Shown here piece after piece: positions 25,301-40,300 of a DNA stretch of 64,000 bases. Origin of the DNA: Gavia stellata (Eukaryota > Chordata > Aves > Gaviiformes > Gaviidae); assembly GCF_030936135.1 (NCBI RefSeq), contig NC_082596.1, positions 1,960,155 through 2,024,154 of the forward strand, in the 5' to 3' direction. Under the pieces are notes generated by a model that was given only the letters and a program-made list of their open reading frames with translations, had not been told where the DNA came from and ran no database searches. Numbering within the stretch: the first letter of the stretch is position 1; the number at the start of each line of letters is the position of its first letter. Position numbers and translations under genes: made by a program.

Positions 25301-28300
25301 AAACGCTGAAGATGACAACGACTCTGGGAACACCCAGCTGGGGAGTGGTTTGTGTTTCAACATTAAAAACAGGGTAGTTGTGCAGCACCGAGGAAGACGC
25401 GCTGCACGATGACAGCCAGGAAGGACCACCTTTTGGGGGATTTAGTGGCTATTTTGATTTTCTGCTGGCAAGAAGTAAAGGAATGGTCTGTATAAGCAGC
25501 AGAAGTTGGAGCATGCAGAAAATTACAGCCCTGCAAAGAGCCCCAAAGCTGGACCCATTGTCCAGCTCCTGTATATAGAGATGGGGAACGGGAACCCACC
25601 GTGGTAGCTGCAGCTCACATCGGCTCCACAAATGCTTTCCCCGATACCCATCTGTCCCTCGGGGGTGTCCCCAACCCCGGCACTGAGCCATGTTACCGCA
25701 TCCCCGGATGCTTGGCCACCCAGGGGACTGCTTTAAAGAGACAAGAAAGTTTGGCAGAGAGCGAGATGGGAGGTGGGTCAGGCAGGATAAAGCCCTCGCC
25801 AGCGCAGGTTTGCACAACAGCCGCCTCTCATTACCTCCAGAAACCGCTGAAAACTTCTTAGCACATCACTCATTAGTCCAGGGAGGAAAAGAGGCAAAGA
25901 AAGTTGCAAAAACCTGGTGAGCGGGGCAGGGAGGTTGCACCCACATTTTCATCTGTTCATACTGAATAAACAGCTTCAAGAGCTATAATTAGTGCAGAAA
26001 AGCCATTATTGCTCATTCCCTAACAAGATTTCCGCTTGAATCCAATGCCTAGAGCAAACAAAGGGGCTTTTGTTTGGCCTGGGCAGGGTTTTGGAGTTGC
26101 TGCTGCTGCTGTTTTCTTTTTAAACCAGGGCAAACAAGCGGCGGGTTGGAAAAGCTAAGCATCCCTGGTAAGGAAGAACTTGGGGAGGATGCATGCCACA
26201 CGGGAGATTGTGCACGCATCCCTACTTCTAGCACAGAAGAAGGACCAACATCCAGGATTACATTCAGAGACTGCAACAGACCCTCTGAGTGCAGCAAACA
26301 CCCAAGGGTGGTGGAGCTATGGGCTCCCTTGGCTTCCTCCCCATAGAAGACCCCATGACCCTAACACAATCCTGCACCCAGATCATCCTGGTCCTACATT
26401 TAATAGCATTGTAGCAACCTGCAGGATGGAGTCACTGATGTTCTGGGCTTTGCACACCCCTCTGTCCCCAGCAGCACAGCAATCCTTCCCCGAGGAGGAC
26501 CATGTGCAGGGAAAAGCACATAGATGGACATAGAATCGTAGAATCATGGAATAGTTTGGGTTGGAAGGGACCTTTGAAGGTCATCCAGTCCAACCCCCCT
26601 GCCGTAAGCAGGGACATCTTCAACCAGATCAGGTTGCTCAGAGCCCCGTACAACCTGACCTGGAATGTTTCCAGGGATGGAGCATCCACCACCTCTCTGG
26701 GCAACCTGGTCCAGTGTCTCACCACCCTCATTGTAAAGAATTTCTTCCTTACGTCCCATGTAAACCTACGCTCTTTCAGATTAAAACTGTTGCCCCTTGT
26801 CCTGGTAAAAAGTCTCTCTCCATCTTTCTTAGAAGCCCCCTTTCTATATTGAAAGGCCACAAGAAGGTCTCCCCGGAGCCTTCTCTTCTCCAGGCTGAAC
26901 ATCCCCAACTCTCTCACCCTTCCTCCACAGCAGAGCTGTTCCAGCCCCCTCATCATCTTCGTGTCCCTCCTCTGGCCCCGCTCCACCAGGTCTGTGTCTG
27001 CCTTGTGCTGGGGACCCCAGAGCTGGACGCAGTGCTCCGGGGGGTCTCACCAGAGCGGAGCAGAGGGGCAGAATCCCCTCCCTCGACCCGCTGGCCACAC
27101 TGCTCTGGACATAGCCCAGGATACAGTTAGTCTTCTGGGCTATGAGTGCACATTGCCAGCTCATGCCCAGCTTTTCATCCACCAGTATCCTCAAGTCCTT
27201 CTCTGCAGGGCTGCTCTCAATCCATTCACCCCTCAATCTGCCCCAACTGAGGTGCGGGACCTTGCACTTGGCCTTGTTGAGCCTCATGAGGTTTGCATGG
27301 GCCCACTTCTTGAGCTTGTGCAGGTCTCTCTGAACCGCATCCCGTCCCTCAGGCGTGTCAACCGCACCACTCAGCTTGGTGTCATCAAACACCATCCACC
27401 CATCCGTCTCGGGAAGGGAAGGAGCAGCAGTGGCTCCCACATTGCTGCAGCGTCCCCGGTCTGTTCTGCCTCGGGGATTTCTGCTTCTCTCACCCAGCGA
27501 AATGGCACTGCCGAGCCGCCCCGGCACGTTTGTTTGCTGCTGGCGAGCGTGCTAGGATTACCGCTCCGGTGAGTCAAACCTGAGGTGGCTGGGTAGGCAT
27601 TTCAAAGCGACACAGCATTTCAATTAACAAAAGGTCTAACCTCGGAAAGAGAGAAAAATAACCTAATACCCTCGATGAGAAAGGAAATCAGTGAGTAATC
27701 TGCTCTGGGAACAGACGGAACAGGAGGTTAGACACCTGAGCAGCCACACTTATAATTTCTTCTGCTAAATACCTTATTTCACCTGCTGGAGAAAAACTCA
27801 TGCCCTAGTGGGATGCTCAGGAAAGGGGGATGATGCAAGTGGAGATGGTTGTTCCTGACTTATTCCTCCTGCTTTGGGACATCGGTGTGCAGAGAACGCA
27901 CCATCCATCCCCAAATGCCTCCTAAGTACCTGCTAGGACAAGCTGTTGAGTTTGCTCTCCTTGCAGCTCTATGGATGAAACATGGATGTTCCCAGGATGA
28001 AAAACTGTTTCCAGCAAACGTGGCCCATGCCCAAGTCCTCCCCTATTCTCCAGCCACCACCTCGTGCTCCCTGCCAGAGGGCGAAACCCTGCCCAGAGCA
28101 CGGGGACAAGGCGAGAGGCTGCCTTGCTCCCAAAAAAAGGAAAAGTGAAATAATAATAATAATAATAATAAAATCCCAACTGAGCAAGCTGCTCTTCCCA
28201 CACTGCAGGCAGCTGCCTGCCTGCATACCTGTCATTCTGGTAGACGTCCACGCTGCTGTTAAGCTCCTCCAGCTCCTCCTTCAGCAGCTGCAGGTTGGAG

Positions 28301-31300
28301 TTCACATAGCTCAGCTCCAGGGCGACCGTCTCTTTGACCTTGTGGTTACTGGTGGCCCTGCAAGACAACACCGTGCAGATGAAACCTCCCCCATTTCATC
28401 AATGTCTTTATTTATCAACACTTGGTTGCACTGATAAATAGAGATTAAGGTACCCAGCGGTGCAATACTATGTGCATCCATCCGAACCTTCTTGCGGAAC
28501 CATGCCTCTTGCTCTGCACATGATCAGCAAATGGTTTGGGTTGGAAGGGAACTTTGAAGGTCATCTAGTCCAACCCCCCTGCCATGAGCAGGGACATCTC
28601 CAACCAGATGAGGTTGCTCAGAGCCCTGTCCAACCTCACCCTGAATGTTTCCAGGGATGGGGCATCTACCACCTCTCTGGGCAACCTGGGCCAGAGTTTC
28701 ACCACCCTCATCATAAAAAATTTCTTCCTTGTATCTAGTCTGAATCTCCCCTCTTAATTTAAAACCATTGCCCCTTGTCCTGTCACTACAGGCCCTATTA
28801 AAAAGTCTGTCCCCATCTGTCTTATAAGCCCCCTTTCTATATTGAAAGACCGCAAGAAGGTCTCCTCCGAACCTTCTCTCCTCCAGGCTGAACAGCCCCA
28901 ACCCTCTCAGCCTTTCAGGACTGGGGAAGCCAGAGCATCCAGAGCACTGTGCTGTGGAGGTTGAGGCCAGACAAAACTCATTACAGTGTTGCACCCTGCT
29001 CAGATGTACCTGCTATTTCTGCCTCAGAACAACCTTCCCCTTGCCCATCCATGCTCCCACCTCCAGTGCAGCTTCAGATTTGGCTATGAGCACTCAAGGT
29101 TCTCACCCACACCAAATAAAAAGTGCTTTATGGTTGGGTTTGAGGAGGAAAAAAAACCTTATGTTTGGGTGCAAACAACCCTTCTGCAAGTGAAGGGGCT
29201 TGCTGTGCTCGCCCATTATTAAAGCTGGACCCTGCCCTCCCTTCCCCGCTCGTGCACGTCAGGAGATGTAAACACCAAGGATTGATTTCAGCTGCCTGCT
29301 CCCAGCAAGACAAGCTCCCAGGCTGATTATAACCTTCTTATCTGCTCCGAAAGAAAGCGGGGAGAGATAACCCAGAGCTGACAGCACACAGTCATCGGCT
29401 GAAAGGGGCTCTGGCTGCTCGTGCTAAATCACACCGGGCTCCAGGAAAAACAACACGTACACGAGGTCTGCTCAGCCAGGGCACTGCTCTCCCCCAGCTT
29501 TTGCAGAGCGTGTTGCCTTTGCCTGGTGTTTTTTGTGGCTAGCATCTTCCAGGGGCCTTGCCCTGACCTGGCTCAGGGCAGTAGAAGGAGTTAGGCTTGT
29601 TTTCTTTTAAGATGCTCGTTCTTTAGCATCTCCTGCCCTGACTCTCCTTTGCTGGGATTGCCCACGACCAATGCATTTTTTTTTTTATTCTAAACAAAGC
29701 AAAACCACAGCAGGTCCAAAGATCTCTGCAGCCACTTCCATTTAAACATCCTTCAGCATTTCAGCAATTCCCCATACAGTGTCAGTGCAGTAATCACCCT
29801 CTTTCCATATAAACCAGTATTTAGTCACTATTTTAGTCCTCCATGCATCACAACACCTCCAGAACACAGGTGAATCACTGCTGTCACTACAATTTTCTTC
29901 CAATATGAATTAAAGAGAGTTTCCCCTTCTTGCTCCCAGCTGGCAACAGTTATTTTTTTTAATTTCTTATATTACCAATAGCTGATTTGCAACCCAGCAA
30001 CACCAGGGTAACATTTGCATATACACACGATATATTTCAGTGTATTCACCCCTGCTCTGCGGCAAAAAGGACATATCGCCCCGCAAAGCCTGATTTTGCT
30101 CTGCAGGATTTTGCACGCATGTGCAAGTGTTTCCCGGACTTGTCACCAGGTTAAGCTTTTAAAGCCCGATGTTGCTTCAGGGCACTTCAGTTTGCACTCT
30201 GCAAGTGCCACATGCAGCAATTAAGAGCACAGTAATTCTCAGAGAGGTAATTTAGGGGAGCACTCGATCATTTCCATGAGCAAACCTGTGCTGAGGCACT
30301 TCGTGCTCCCCATCCAGGGCAAGCGCCGATCTCCGTATGAGCACACAGAGCCTACGTGTCTCCATCAGCCTCCGCGGTGAAGTTATCAGCTGTTTGCTTA
30401 GCTAACACCAAACAAAGATTTCTGGTTATTTTATTTTTTTTTATTTTATTTCTTTTTAAGAAAGTGGCTTATTGGCGACACCTTTATCTCCCCTGATTGC
30501 TTCGCTCAGCCCCAGTATTTGAACAAGAAAGGAAAAGCTTTCTGCTGTCTCTGCCCATTTATTTATCCAGCAAACAAACCCTCTTAACACCACTGAGCAA
30601 ACACCACATGCATTTTTTCCAACACACCATTCACGGCAACCTCTCCAGGAAAGGAGACAGATATGCTGAACAGAACAGTTCAGGAGATTATTTTTTTAAA
30701 GCATTGAGAGATGTGGGCTTGGATTTTTTTTTTTTTTCCCAGAGGCAAAGAAACCAGCAAGTTCAGCTGCAAACTCTGCTCCAGGCTGGGCAACCCACAG
30801 CTTTTTTTGTTTGCATTTAGCACTGCGATAGAGATGCAAAGGAAGTTTCTCCCTACAACTCAAGCCTATAATTTTTAAGCAATAACCTTTAGACTTACAA
30901 CATAATCCCCCCCCTCAGCCTTTCATTTCAGGCACAAGCTTGTTTTTTCTCTTTTTCGCCCCAGATTTCCCACGTTTCATAAGCTCTGAGCACCGTAGTG
31001 CCCAGAAACCCACATAATTACTCAGCTGCAAAGTGGACTCGTGGGAGGGAGAAAAAGTGGCTGCTACGAAAGGACATTCAAACTGCTGATCCAGCAAAAA
31101 AAAAAAAAGGAAAAAAAAGAAATACAGCCCCATCAGTGCATTTCCCTGGCCAAGTAATTAAGATGTGTTTTGCATCACATTTTTGCTCACTCCCCTGCAC
31201 GGGGCTCTGATTGCTGCTGTTTGCACCAAAACCACGGCCAGGCAGGTTTCTGCTGAGCCAGCACATTTTCCCCTGTTTTTATTTTTTTTCATAATAAAGG

Positions 31301-34300
31301 GGAGTCGCGTGGAGCGGCACATGTTGGGATTTCATGGCCTTTTTTTAATTAGATAGGACATGGCAGCCTGGTTGAAGCAGTAGGGTATGGGGGCTGTAAC
31401 CTCACCTCCCCCAGGAAGCCCCGCTGTCCTCGACCACCAGTAAAATATAATTTCTTCCTATAGTTTGTTGGAGCATCTATTACTCCCTTCTTCCAGGTGC
31501 ATATGCCACTGACCTTAAATCAGCCAAGTTCAGAAGTGAAAAGTCAATCTAATTTTATTAGGAAAAAAAAAAAAATCAACAAACTGGCAAAATATGCCCA
31601 AAAAAAACTATTTTAGGGCAGCCTTATGGTATTTTATTAACAGACCTTCCCACCTCGCACACGCGCTACAATATCCTACAGGAACATGAGATGCATGTAA
31701 GAGCAACAAAAAAAAAGGTGATCCTTGTGTTAAAAAAAGATAACTGCAAAAAATCATGCGATTGCATCGTGATTGCATGAACACCCTACAGGGGAAGGCA
31801 TTCATGTGCTGGACCAGCTGCAGTCTGAAAGCCGCGGAAAGGTGCCAACTTTTGCACCATCCCATAAATGCATCTTCCCAACAGGGTGAAGAGCCACTGG
31901 GCTGCGTCCATCTGCAAAGATATACCTGAATTTTCAGATTCTGCTCTGGAAGAACCATTGGGATGGGGATTTTTGGAACTAAAGCTGGATTTGATGCACT
32001 TGCTGGGATTATCAGGCAGGAACTCTGCAGTCCAACCTCAATCCCAAGTAAACATTTATTCCCATTATTTCCGCTGCTCATACCCTGCTTTGTACCAGTC
32101 TTCCAGGAAATTAAAACGATAATTTTTCATTAAAATGCATAGCATCAGCATTGCACTGATTGGAGGGCAGGCATTTTAGGATGAATACTATGAAGTCAAG
32201 GGAAGAATGAGCAAAACTCAACCGTAGCCATGGGCAGCATCAGCTGCCTCCTAGACATCAAGGTCATATTTCCAGCCCCAGCCAAATCCCTGGGCCAGAG
32301 GGATGCTCCGGGGATCAGGACTCACCTGAAGAGGTTTTCTGCCCCCGCTCGCATCCGCATCTCCTTGTTGATCTGCTGGTTAATGCGCGCCCGGCGATGC
32401 TGCAGTTTGCTGCGTTGGGTCTGGGCAAAGGGGTCGCAGCCCTGCTGAGAGAGAGGGGCAGGGTCTCACAAAAAAAACCCCAACAACCCACCATTTTGGG
32501 ATGAAAAAGGGCACTTTCAGAGCCCAGCATTGCACTTGAAATTAAAGTTTTATTTTCTAATACCACACATTGCTTACAGCAATTTCTTTTCTAAGCCATT
32601 TGGAAAAGGCTTCCCAAATGCAACCACGAACAGGAACTCAGCATCTCCTTTCCAGGGTCTCACCATCCGGACACCGGACAAGACCCAGGGGGCTGCAGAT
32701 GAGCTCAATATAACCCTCGAGCTCAGGAACAGATGTGACCCTGTGTCTATAAGTGCTCCCATCTCCTGCCGGCTATAAGGGATCGAGTGCAGGCAGTAAG
32801 TCAAGAGTTCATGGGGGTGGAGAAATGAATCGCACAAAGCAGTAAATTAATTCCATCCCTGCCTCCTTCCTTGGCTTTGGCTAGGACTTTCTGCAGACAC
32901 AGGGAAACATGTTTAATCTCTGACTTCAGGAAATAACAGACTGCAATATCCCTCCGTGTCATGGGGGCAAGAGGTTATTATGGGATGCTCCAGGCAGAGG
33001 GGCTGCTGGGTGGAGGGACTCTGAGTCCGAGGCCATACAAGCTCTGCCCAAGCAAAGATTACTTCCATTACGTGAGGAGAGGTTCAGATGGATGAAATGA
33101 GGCCCTAAAAAGACCCCTGGATAAAAAAAAAAAACCTGTTTGGGAGGGCACAAGGCTAGGCAGTTTAAGAGGATGAAGACCTCCGAGCTTGCTTTTGATA
33201 CATCACTGAAAGCATGTGCAGATCCCTCCATGACCATATTAAGATCCACTGTAGCACTGAAAGAAATTCCTCAAAGCCACTATTTTACCCTCTTGCTACC
33301 CCTAGAAAACCTCCATTTGCTATGCACATCAGTCTTACCCTGCTCGCCACTGCTTTCCCTCCACCACTGCTGATGGACCCCTTGCCTCCACATCAAGAAG
33401 GGGTTTTGCCACCCAAGAGACTCTACTGAGCTCCAACAGTGCCTGCTCTTGTCCTGTCCAAAACACTTTCTCAGCTACTTTCTTCCATGTAGAGATCTCG
33501 GTGGGCTTCACCAGGTCTCACCTCATCCTCCAGGATGGGTTGCAACAGCCTCCAATCTAACAAGCCAGGGCAATGCTTGGTTACCTCTCCAGAAGACACT
33601 GTAGGTCGCAGCGTTACTCTGGGACAATTTACTTCTAACAAATTATTTGATTTTCCAGGGATGTAGGAAAGGAAAAAAAGAAATCCTTGCTCAAAAAAGT
33701 ATAAGACCAGCTTTGATTAGTAATTAGGGAATGGGAAATCTTGCATTTTCATGGACTTTGCCTTTCTGAAAATTAATTTCTCAAATTTGAAATCCACTAA
33801 GTGGTGCCCCCTTTGAAAAGGGTCTGGGATTAACATTGGCATTTTCGTTTAAGTGAAAGAATTGAGCTCTTAATTGGTACATTGGAGACTGAGGAATCAG
33901 AGTCACTCCATCTGGTCCATAAATCTGCAGGCTTAGTGCTTTACAGTAATCCATGAATTTGTTGAAATTACTGAAGGAATAAGCTGGAAGCATGAGACTG
34001 ATTATTCTGGAAAAGCAATTAAGGGGGATGTTAAGGAAAACACCCCAACAGCTGCACAAACGTGCTTGAGACACTCAGAAGCAAATACAGGCAATGCTGA
34101 TCCAGAAGTGCCGCTTCTGGATTTGCCCTAGGGGAACCCACCCACCCTGCACACATTGTTGGCTCCCCAGGGAAAATTACAGAAATTATAAGAAAAAGGA
34201 TGAGGAATCTGACATCATGGAGACCAACAAGGGACCGTGCCAGGTTTTCTCCAGCAAGAAGGAGCTGGGTCATCGCTGAAGGTCGCCCTTGGAAAAAAAC

Positions 34301-37300
34301 CCAACCCAACCATGCAGGCACTACTCAAATCTGAGCACCCAGAAGCTCCCAAAGCAAAGGAGACAGCACCAAACTCTTATCTAGAAAGTAGTTACTCATG
34401 CAGATGTAGTCCAAGATATTGCACAAGTATTTCTTTTATTACTTAAAGGCTGATTACAAACATTGTGCCTTCAATGATGTTTCTTCATATAGTGCAAGAC
34501 ATTAACCTAGATATGGAAGTTAAAGCTAAGGAGGGGGAAAGGAGCCATAAAGAGAAGGTGATGCTTATTAAAATTTCAACAGCCCTTCAGGTTTACAGAT
34601 AAGAGCTGTGTGCGCTTGTCAGCTCTGGAGAAGTGCAAGCCAGATGCATATGCAAATATATCCAAATACATGCAAGCAAGCAGGATCCAGGCCCCCCCTT
34701 CTCTGTTTCCAGAGCCATAAAAATCCATCCAAAACTCAACAGCCCAGGTAGCAACTGTTGGAGGTAGAAAGCACCTCTTCTCTGCCTCCAGCTCTTCCTA
34801 CAGGAGTTTTCACCACCTTTGAGACCTCTCCACTTCTTGCACAGATTTGCTTGAAAGTGGTCAGAAGATTTTAAGATTTTTTTCAGGGGGAAGAAGAGCA
34901 AAGACTACCTGAATACATGGGCAGGAGGCCAGAGGAACTGCAGGTGAGAGATGATGGAAGAGACATAAGTGGAAGGACTATCCAAAACCACAGAGAAGGT
35001 CCATGAACGCCTCCTTGTCTGGAGGCAAAGCAAGAAGAAAATAAGTAAGAAAAGAAGTGAGATGCAGAGTGGCATGAGAAGACACTAGGATGGCTCTACA
35101 AGATATTCAAAGACAGTGTTAAAACCTCTTCCCTGCAAAAGCAATTAAGGGGTTTAGCTAACTGACTTGACAGCTCCCCACTTCTCCCATGCCCGGCTTG
35201 AGACAACACCAAGAGGCAAAAGTCTGAGTCACCACAGTGTCAAAGCTGATGAACAAGAACCCTCTCAAGCGTGCAAACAGAGCAGCACTGATAATCGTTA
35301 ATCACTTCTTCACCTTTCCACAAGGGCACAAACGAGCTGCCCTCCAGGAACACTTGCAAGCCGTGATGCAGCTGGGGACCAGACACAGTTCAACAACAAC
35401 CAGGCCATCATGGCATTTGGATTTGCCTAGACTTCTCCCTCCAAGAGACACTAAGCCATTTGTAGAGCTGTGAGGTTTTATCCCCCTTCTGAACACGGGG
35501 ATGTCTTCTCAGTCGGATTTAATGAGATAGTTATCAATTACCATCCAGGTTCCTAAGCCAACAGCAAAAAGGTACCGGAAAGTCAGGTATTGGAGCACTT
35601 GATGTAATACCAAAGCCTTGTGAGGATGTCAAGTTAGGATCTTGAGACTTGCTGCCCTTAGGGACTTCGTGTGATCTCCTTGCACCTTGCTTTCCACCTC
35701 ACCCTTTATGAGGTTGGGTAACTGCAGTAACCCATGGGATTGCAGCACATCTTGCCTCGAGAGGACCTGCTGTTGTTCCCAAAGCATCATCCATGGCTGG
35801 CATGGACCAGTATAAGCATTATGCCAAGGCCACCATGGGGAGTGACCAAGCCTAGTCTGCAGCTGCTCCTGGAGCACTGCAGAAATGACATTGTTTCACA
35901 AGTATTGGAGCAAGAAGGAAATTTAGCTCCACAATAAGATGCTTAGATCAGGTTAACTTACATATGAAAGGAAACATCATCACAAGCAAAAAAGGCCATA
36001 TTTAAATCTAAATGTAAATAGAGGAGATGAGAATCAAGATCAGAGCACGCCCATCCTCCAACAGCTTGCATTCAAAGGAAGCCAATGCTTCACCTGTGTG
36101 CATACTCTCCAAGTCTCAACCAAAAGCTAAAAACTACAGCACAGAGTTTCTAAAGTAAGAGGTGAGGTATTTAAGCATGCCTTACATAAGGGGTGCATAG
36201 GGAAAAAAAAAACCACCTGAACCCACTGTTAGGTTATAAAAGGGATTTTCCTTGCTTAATTCTTCTTTGTACAAGCTCTTGAGGTCAACCCTCCTTTAAG
36301 GTCAGTAAGAAAGATATGTTATTTCAACCAGCTTCTTGGGCTTTGGGGTGCACCTAGGGACATCAATAGAACAGTAAAGTTTGGTGCTTAAGAAGTGGCC
36401 AGGTTGAACACGAGATTTCATAGCCTTTCTAGTCTAAAGCTTTTACAAAGGAGAAGTCAGCACATAACTCTTACTGGAAGAGGCCATAAATCATGTAGCA
36501 GCCAATGAACAGCACGGCTTGTATGTACACAGAGTACAGCATATGTTAAGAAAGCCATGAAAATGAATGAGGTGTGGGTCATTAAGTTAACACGAGTTGT
36601 GTCCAGCTCTGAAGTTTATTGCCTCTGACAAAGCAGGATTAGAGCCCACATTATTGTAGCAAGGCTCAATTTTATGCTCAGAAGACCTCTGCCAAATAAC
36701 ATTGCATTCAACCCTCAGCGTGGAAAGATGACAGCATTACAGAAAGCACTCAGCCAATGCCTCCACATAAGGGAGAAAAGGGAATAGGCCAGAAGACCCC
36801 TTCCAGAGGAAGCCAAGACAAACACATCCCCTTTGAGGGACGTCAAGGTTTCTGCCAACTCAAACCCTATCTTTGAAGGGAACATATACAATGATGTAAT
36901 GGTGGTGTTAACTCCCCAACACCTCTTCCAGTTCAAGAGCACCCATCTGGGATGTTAAATAGGGCAATTAGGTGGTTAGGTTTCCTTGCATAAGCAAGTC
37001 CTTAGGGAATGTTTGTTTAGAAGTGATCACCAATTGTACTTTGCACCTCACATCTCCAGTAAACACAAGGAGATGTCTTGGGTGATGAGGCACACCTAGA
37101 ACATTATTTGTGACCCTGGTGCCAAAACAAGGCCACCACCTCCCAGATTTCCCAGCACTAATGACATAAAAACTAATCACCTGTAGGAGGACATAGATGC
37201 CACCAAGTCCAAAGGGCAAAGCCACATACAAAGGGACTATTTTCTGCTGTTTCGTTTCTGTTAGAAGAACAGGAGCTCAGTTGCTTCTGGCAACTGAGCA

Positions 37301-40300
37301 AAAGCAAAACTTAAGCATACGAAGCGATCAAAGAACAATTGTGAGCTGTTACCGTGACACCTGTGATAAGGGAAAAACACGATCCTAGGATGTGCTGTTA
37401 AAGTTATAAGCAATCGAGAAACGGAGATGCAGATCCAGTTGCTTAAGAGGCTTCTGTATCCCCTGTCCAGAGGAACAGGCACAGATCAGGAGCGTGCTGG
37501 TAAAAGTCAGGCATGAATCTCTTCAGAGACATGAGGAAGGGGTCTGCAACTGGGAGTTAAGTTATAGCCCCAACAGGTATCACAGCAAAAGCTCCCAGCT
37601 ACCTGCAGAGCTTGGCTGGGTAGCAGGAGGTGCTCCACAGCCTGCCTGCTAAAACATGGACCAAGCCGTGCCATATCCAAGACCGGCTTTCGCCACGGAA
37701 CAGTCACCACCAGGATTACTGCCAATTAGAGCAGCTGGAGAGTGCCCACAGAATAGCAGGAGAAACTAAAGGAGTTTAATTTGCACATAGACTGGAGACA
37801 TCCATAATACAGCAGTGATGAGATGAGTTGTCATCTGGTGCTGACCTAGGCTATAGAGCCAGCCCTGCCACTGAGAGGACAACCTTCACAGTCCCGAGGA
37901 CAGGGAAGTTCAAGGAGAAAGCTGCAAGGGGAGCAGGGCACCAGCCAGCCCTGTATCACTGCCATGTGGGTATACAAACATACAGAGACCCTTGGTGCCA
38001 GGCAATGCAATCTATAAGGGATGAGCTGCTACTTCAGAGAAGTCAGGCATTTTTACCCACAATTCTCTCTTTTTTCCAATGAGGGAATCACCTGGTATCA
38101 TGGAAAACAAATTATCTGCCCTAAAATTTGTTGTTAAGGTCATGTACTACAAATGGGCAGCAGCACATCTGCACCGCAGTCCTGGTACCCCGTGTTAGAC
38201 AACACAGAGCGATGTGGGTGATATCGGACAACCAGAGCTCAGGGACATAGCTGAGAACTAACAGCAGGATTAGGCCCATCTCAGCTTCCACTGCTCAGAC
38301 CAAGTCAGGAGATGGTGGATACCATGAATATGTTAAGCTTAGCCCAGCACATTTAGCAAAGGGACCAACGATGCTCATCTGCTACATCCCCTGAAGCCTC
38401 AACTGCCTTCAACATTTCCATTATCCCAGACTGCTGCATATGTTCCTTAAAGCCTTAAGGATTATTTTGTTTTAATTTTATAATTTATCCCTCCCAGAGA
38501 ATACACAGCTTATTGCTTGTTTTTTTAAGCGAGGGAGTCAAAAGGCATCAAGAGTGTTACTATGAACCCTTCCCCAGGGAAGGAAGACGACATCTTTCAT
38601 CTCTTCTGTTGGACAACCCGTTGGGATTTCACTCACTTGACCTCTCCAGTGCAGCCTTGTTCCCTCCTCACACCAGCCAGTTGCTGAGGTTAGTTGCTCA
38701 GGGCATATATACACCCCTCAGACAAAACGTCAGGAGCTCTGCTGGAGCCTGGCTCCCTGTGACTCGCCTCCACCTCATCTCCTCCTACCCCAGCAGTTCC
38801 CACAAAAGCCACCCCAGGTCCCCCTTCTACACATACACACACACAGAGAACTGGCAGTCAGAATAAAATAAATAATATAAAAAACCTTTGGAGCCAAAGG
38901 CAAAGCCAAGCAAGGCTACAAACCAAGCCTGAGATATCTCGGTTTGACACCTGATAACCATGAAGGCCACGTTCCAGACAGAGCCACAGCAACCTTTGGA
39001 CATCATGAGTCATCCCATCTGAAAACTGTCCTCTCATCCAGAGGGGGAATTTCTTTAGGTAGGACCGGGATTCATGGGCAATGCCAAAGCTGTGCCAGTG
39101 CTGGATTGGGTTTGTTGCTAACCCTAAAGGTCCCTAGTCTTCAGAGCTGTCTGCTTAGTGAGTCCCAGGTGGTGAGCTCCTACAGCATTCACCTCCACCA
39201 CCACATAAGTGACCAACCAACCTTTCCAGCACTACCAGTCTGCCCTCACGATGCAATCAAAGAAAACGGCACACGAAGCACAAGGTGCTAAAGCACAAGG
39301 AAACCAGATGGCTTGTGCCCAGGAAGCCTTCAACCCCAGCAGGGATGGTGAACGAAGAGCCGAAAAATCAGTGCTTGGGAGGGTCAAGCGCCAACCACCA
39401 AGCTTAATTCAGGTAGAGGTGGGCAACTCCATGAGAATCGGTCAAGTCCAAACTGCATTTGCTCTGTGATTCACCCAGCTTGCATCAAGGCACACTTCAG
39501 AATATGAACATTTGCTCTGTACTAAGAGCTAGAGCAAAATACCTGCGCAGAGACAAGGAACGGCCAAAGATGACAACGATTTCCACAGCTCTAGAAAGGA
39601 CTGACACAAAAGCTACCACTGCCATTAACAGAGGTACCCTTGATCCATGACCCCAACCCTTTGCGTTGAGCACACGGTCTCTAGGGACAACCTCAGCCCT
39701 GCCGGTTTTACCCAGTAAATGCTTACAACATCTCCCACTAAAAAAAAAGGCAGGTACTTATTTTCATCCACTCTCAGGAGCAATAATATTTTCTAACACA
39801 GAGTTTTGTCCCCAAAAAAAGGGATGTTTCCAAGTGCACAGACGATCCAGCAGCTGGAAAACTTGTTGTAGAAATAGAGTAACTGGAGCATCAAGCTCTC
39901 AGCACCTGTTTTATTTCCACAACCGTGCTGGTCTAAAAGCTATTTTGATAGAGTCAGAGCTGTCAGCTGGTATTATTCCTCTTCGTAACCCAGAGTTTGA
40001 GGCAGGCAGGCCAGCACAGGACAAGTGGCCAAGTGACCCTGGTTTAGCCGCGTTAGCCTATGGGATAGAGAGCAAAACAAAAGCCCGAGAACCACTCCGC
40101 ACATAAAAGCGGGCTTTAAAAATCTCTTTTTCAAAAGATTATTGATAATTCCCCTCTCCTCCCGGCCAAGGGCATTTCAGAAAGTAACATGGACTGTTAC
40201 TAGAAGACAACCAGTAGGTCACAACAAATGTTTTTGCTCCCTGAACATCTATTTTTATAGAAAAAGTCCCTATCATGAAACTAATCTCATGAAGCACTCC

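Larger units (their letters stand above)
24805..28228 (-). other. RHPN1 intron 3 (about 3.4 kb)
   Basis: Holds a CR1 element of about 870 bp (26529-27403) and an (AAT)n run at 28151-28172. The remainder has no recognisable gene. Confidence 0.6.

Noticed and set aside
26844-27527. 227-residue minus-strand frame as a host gene
   Set aside because: It is the degraded C-terminal part of a CR1 reverse transcriptase with truncation and frame damage.
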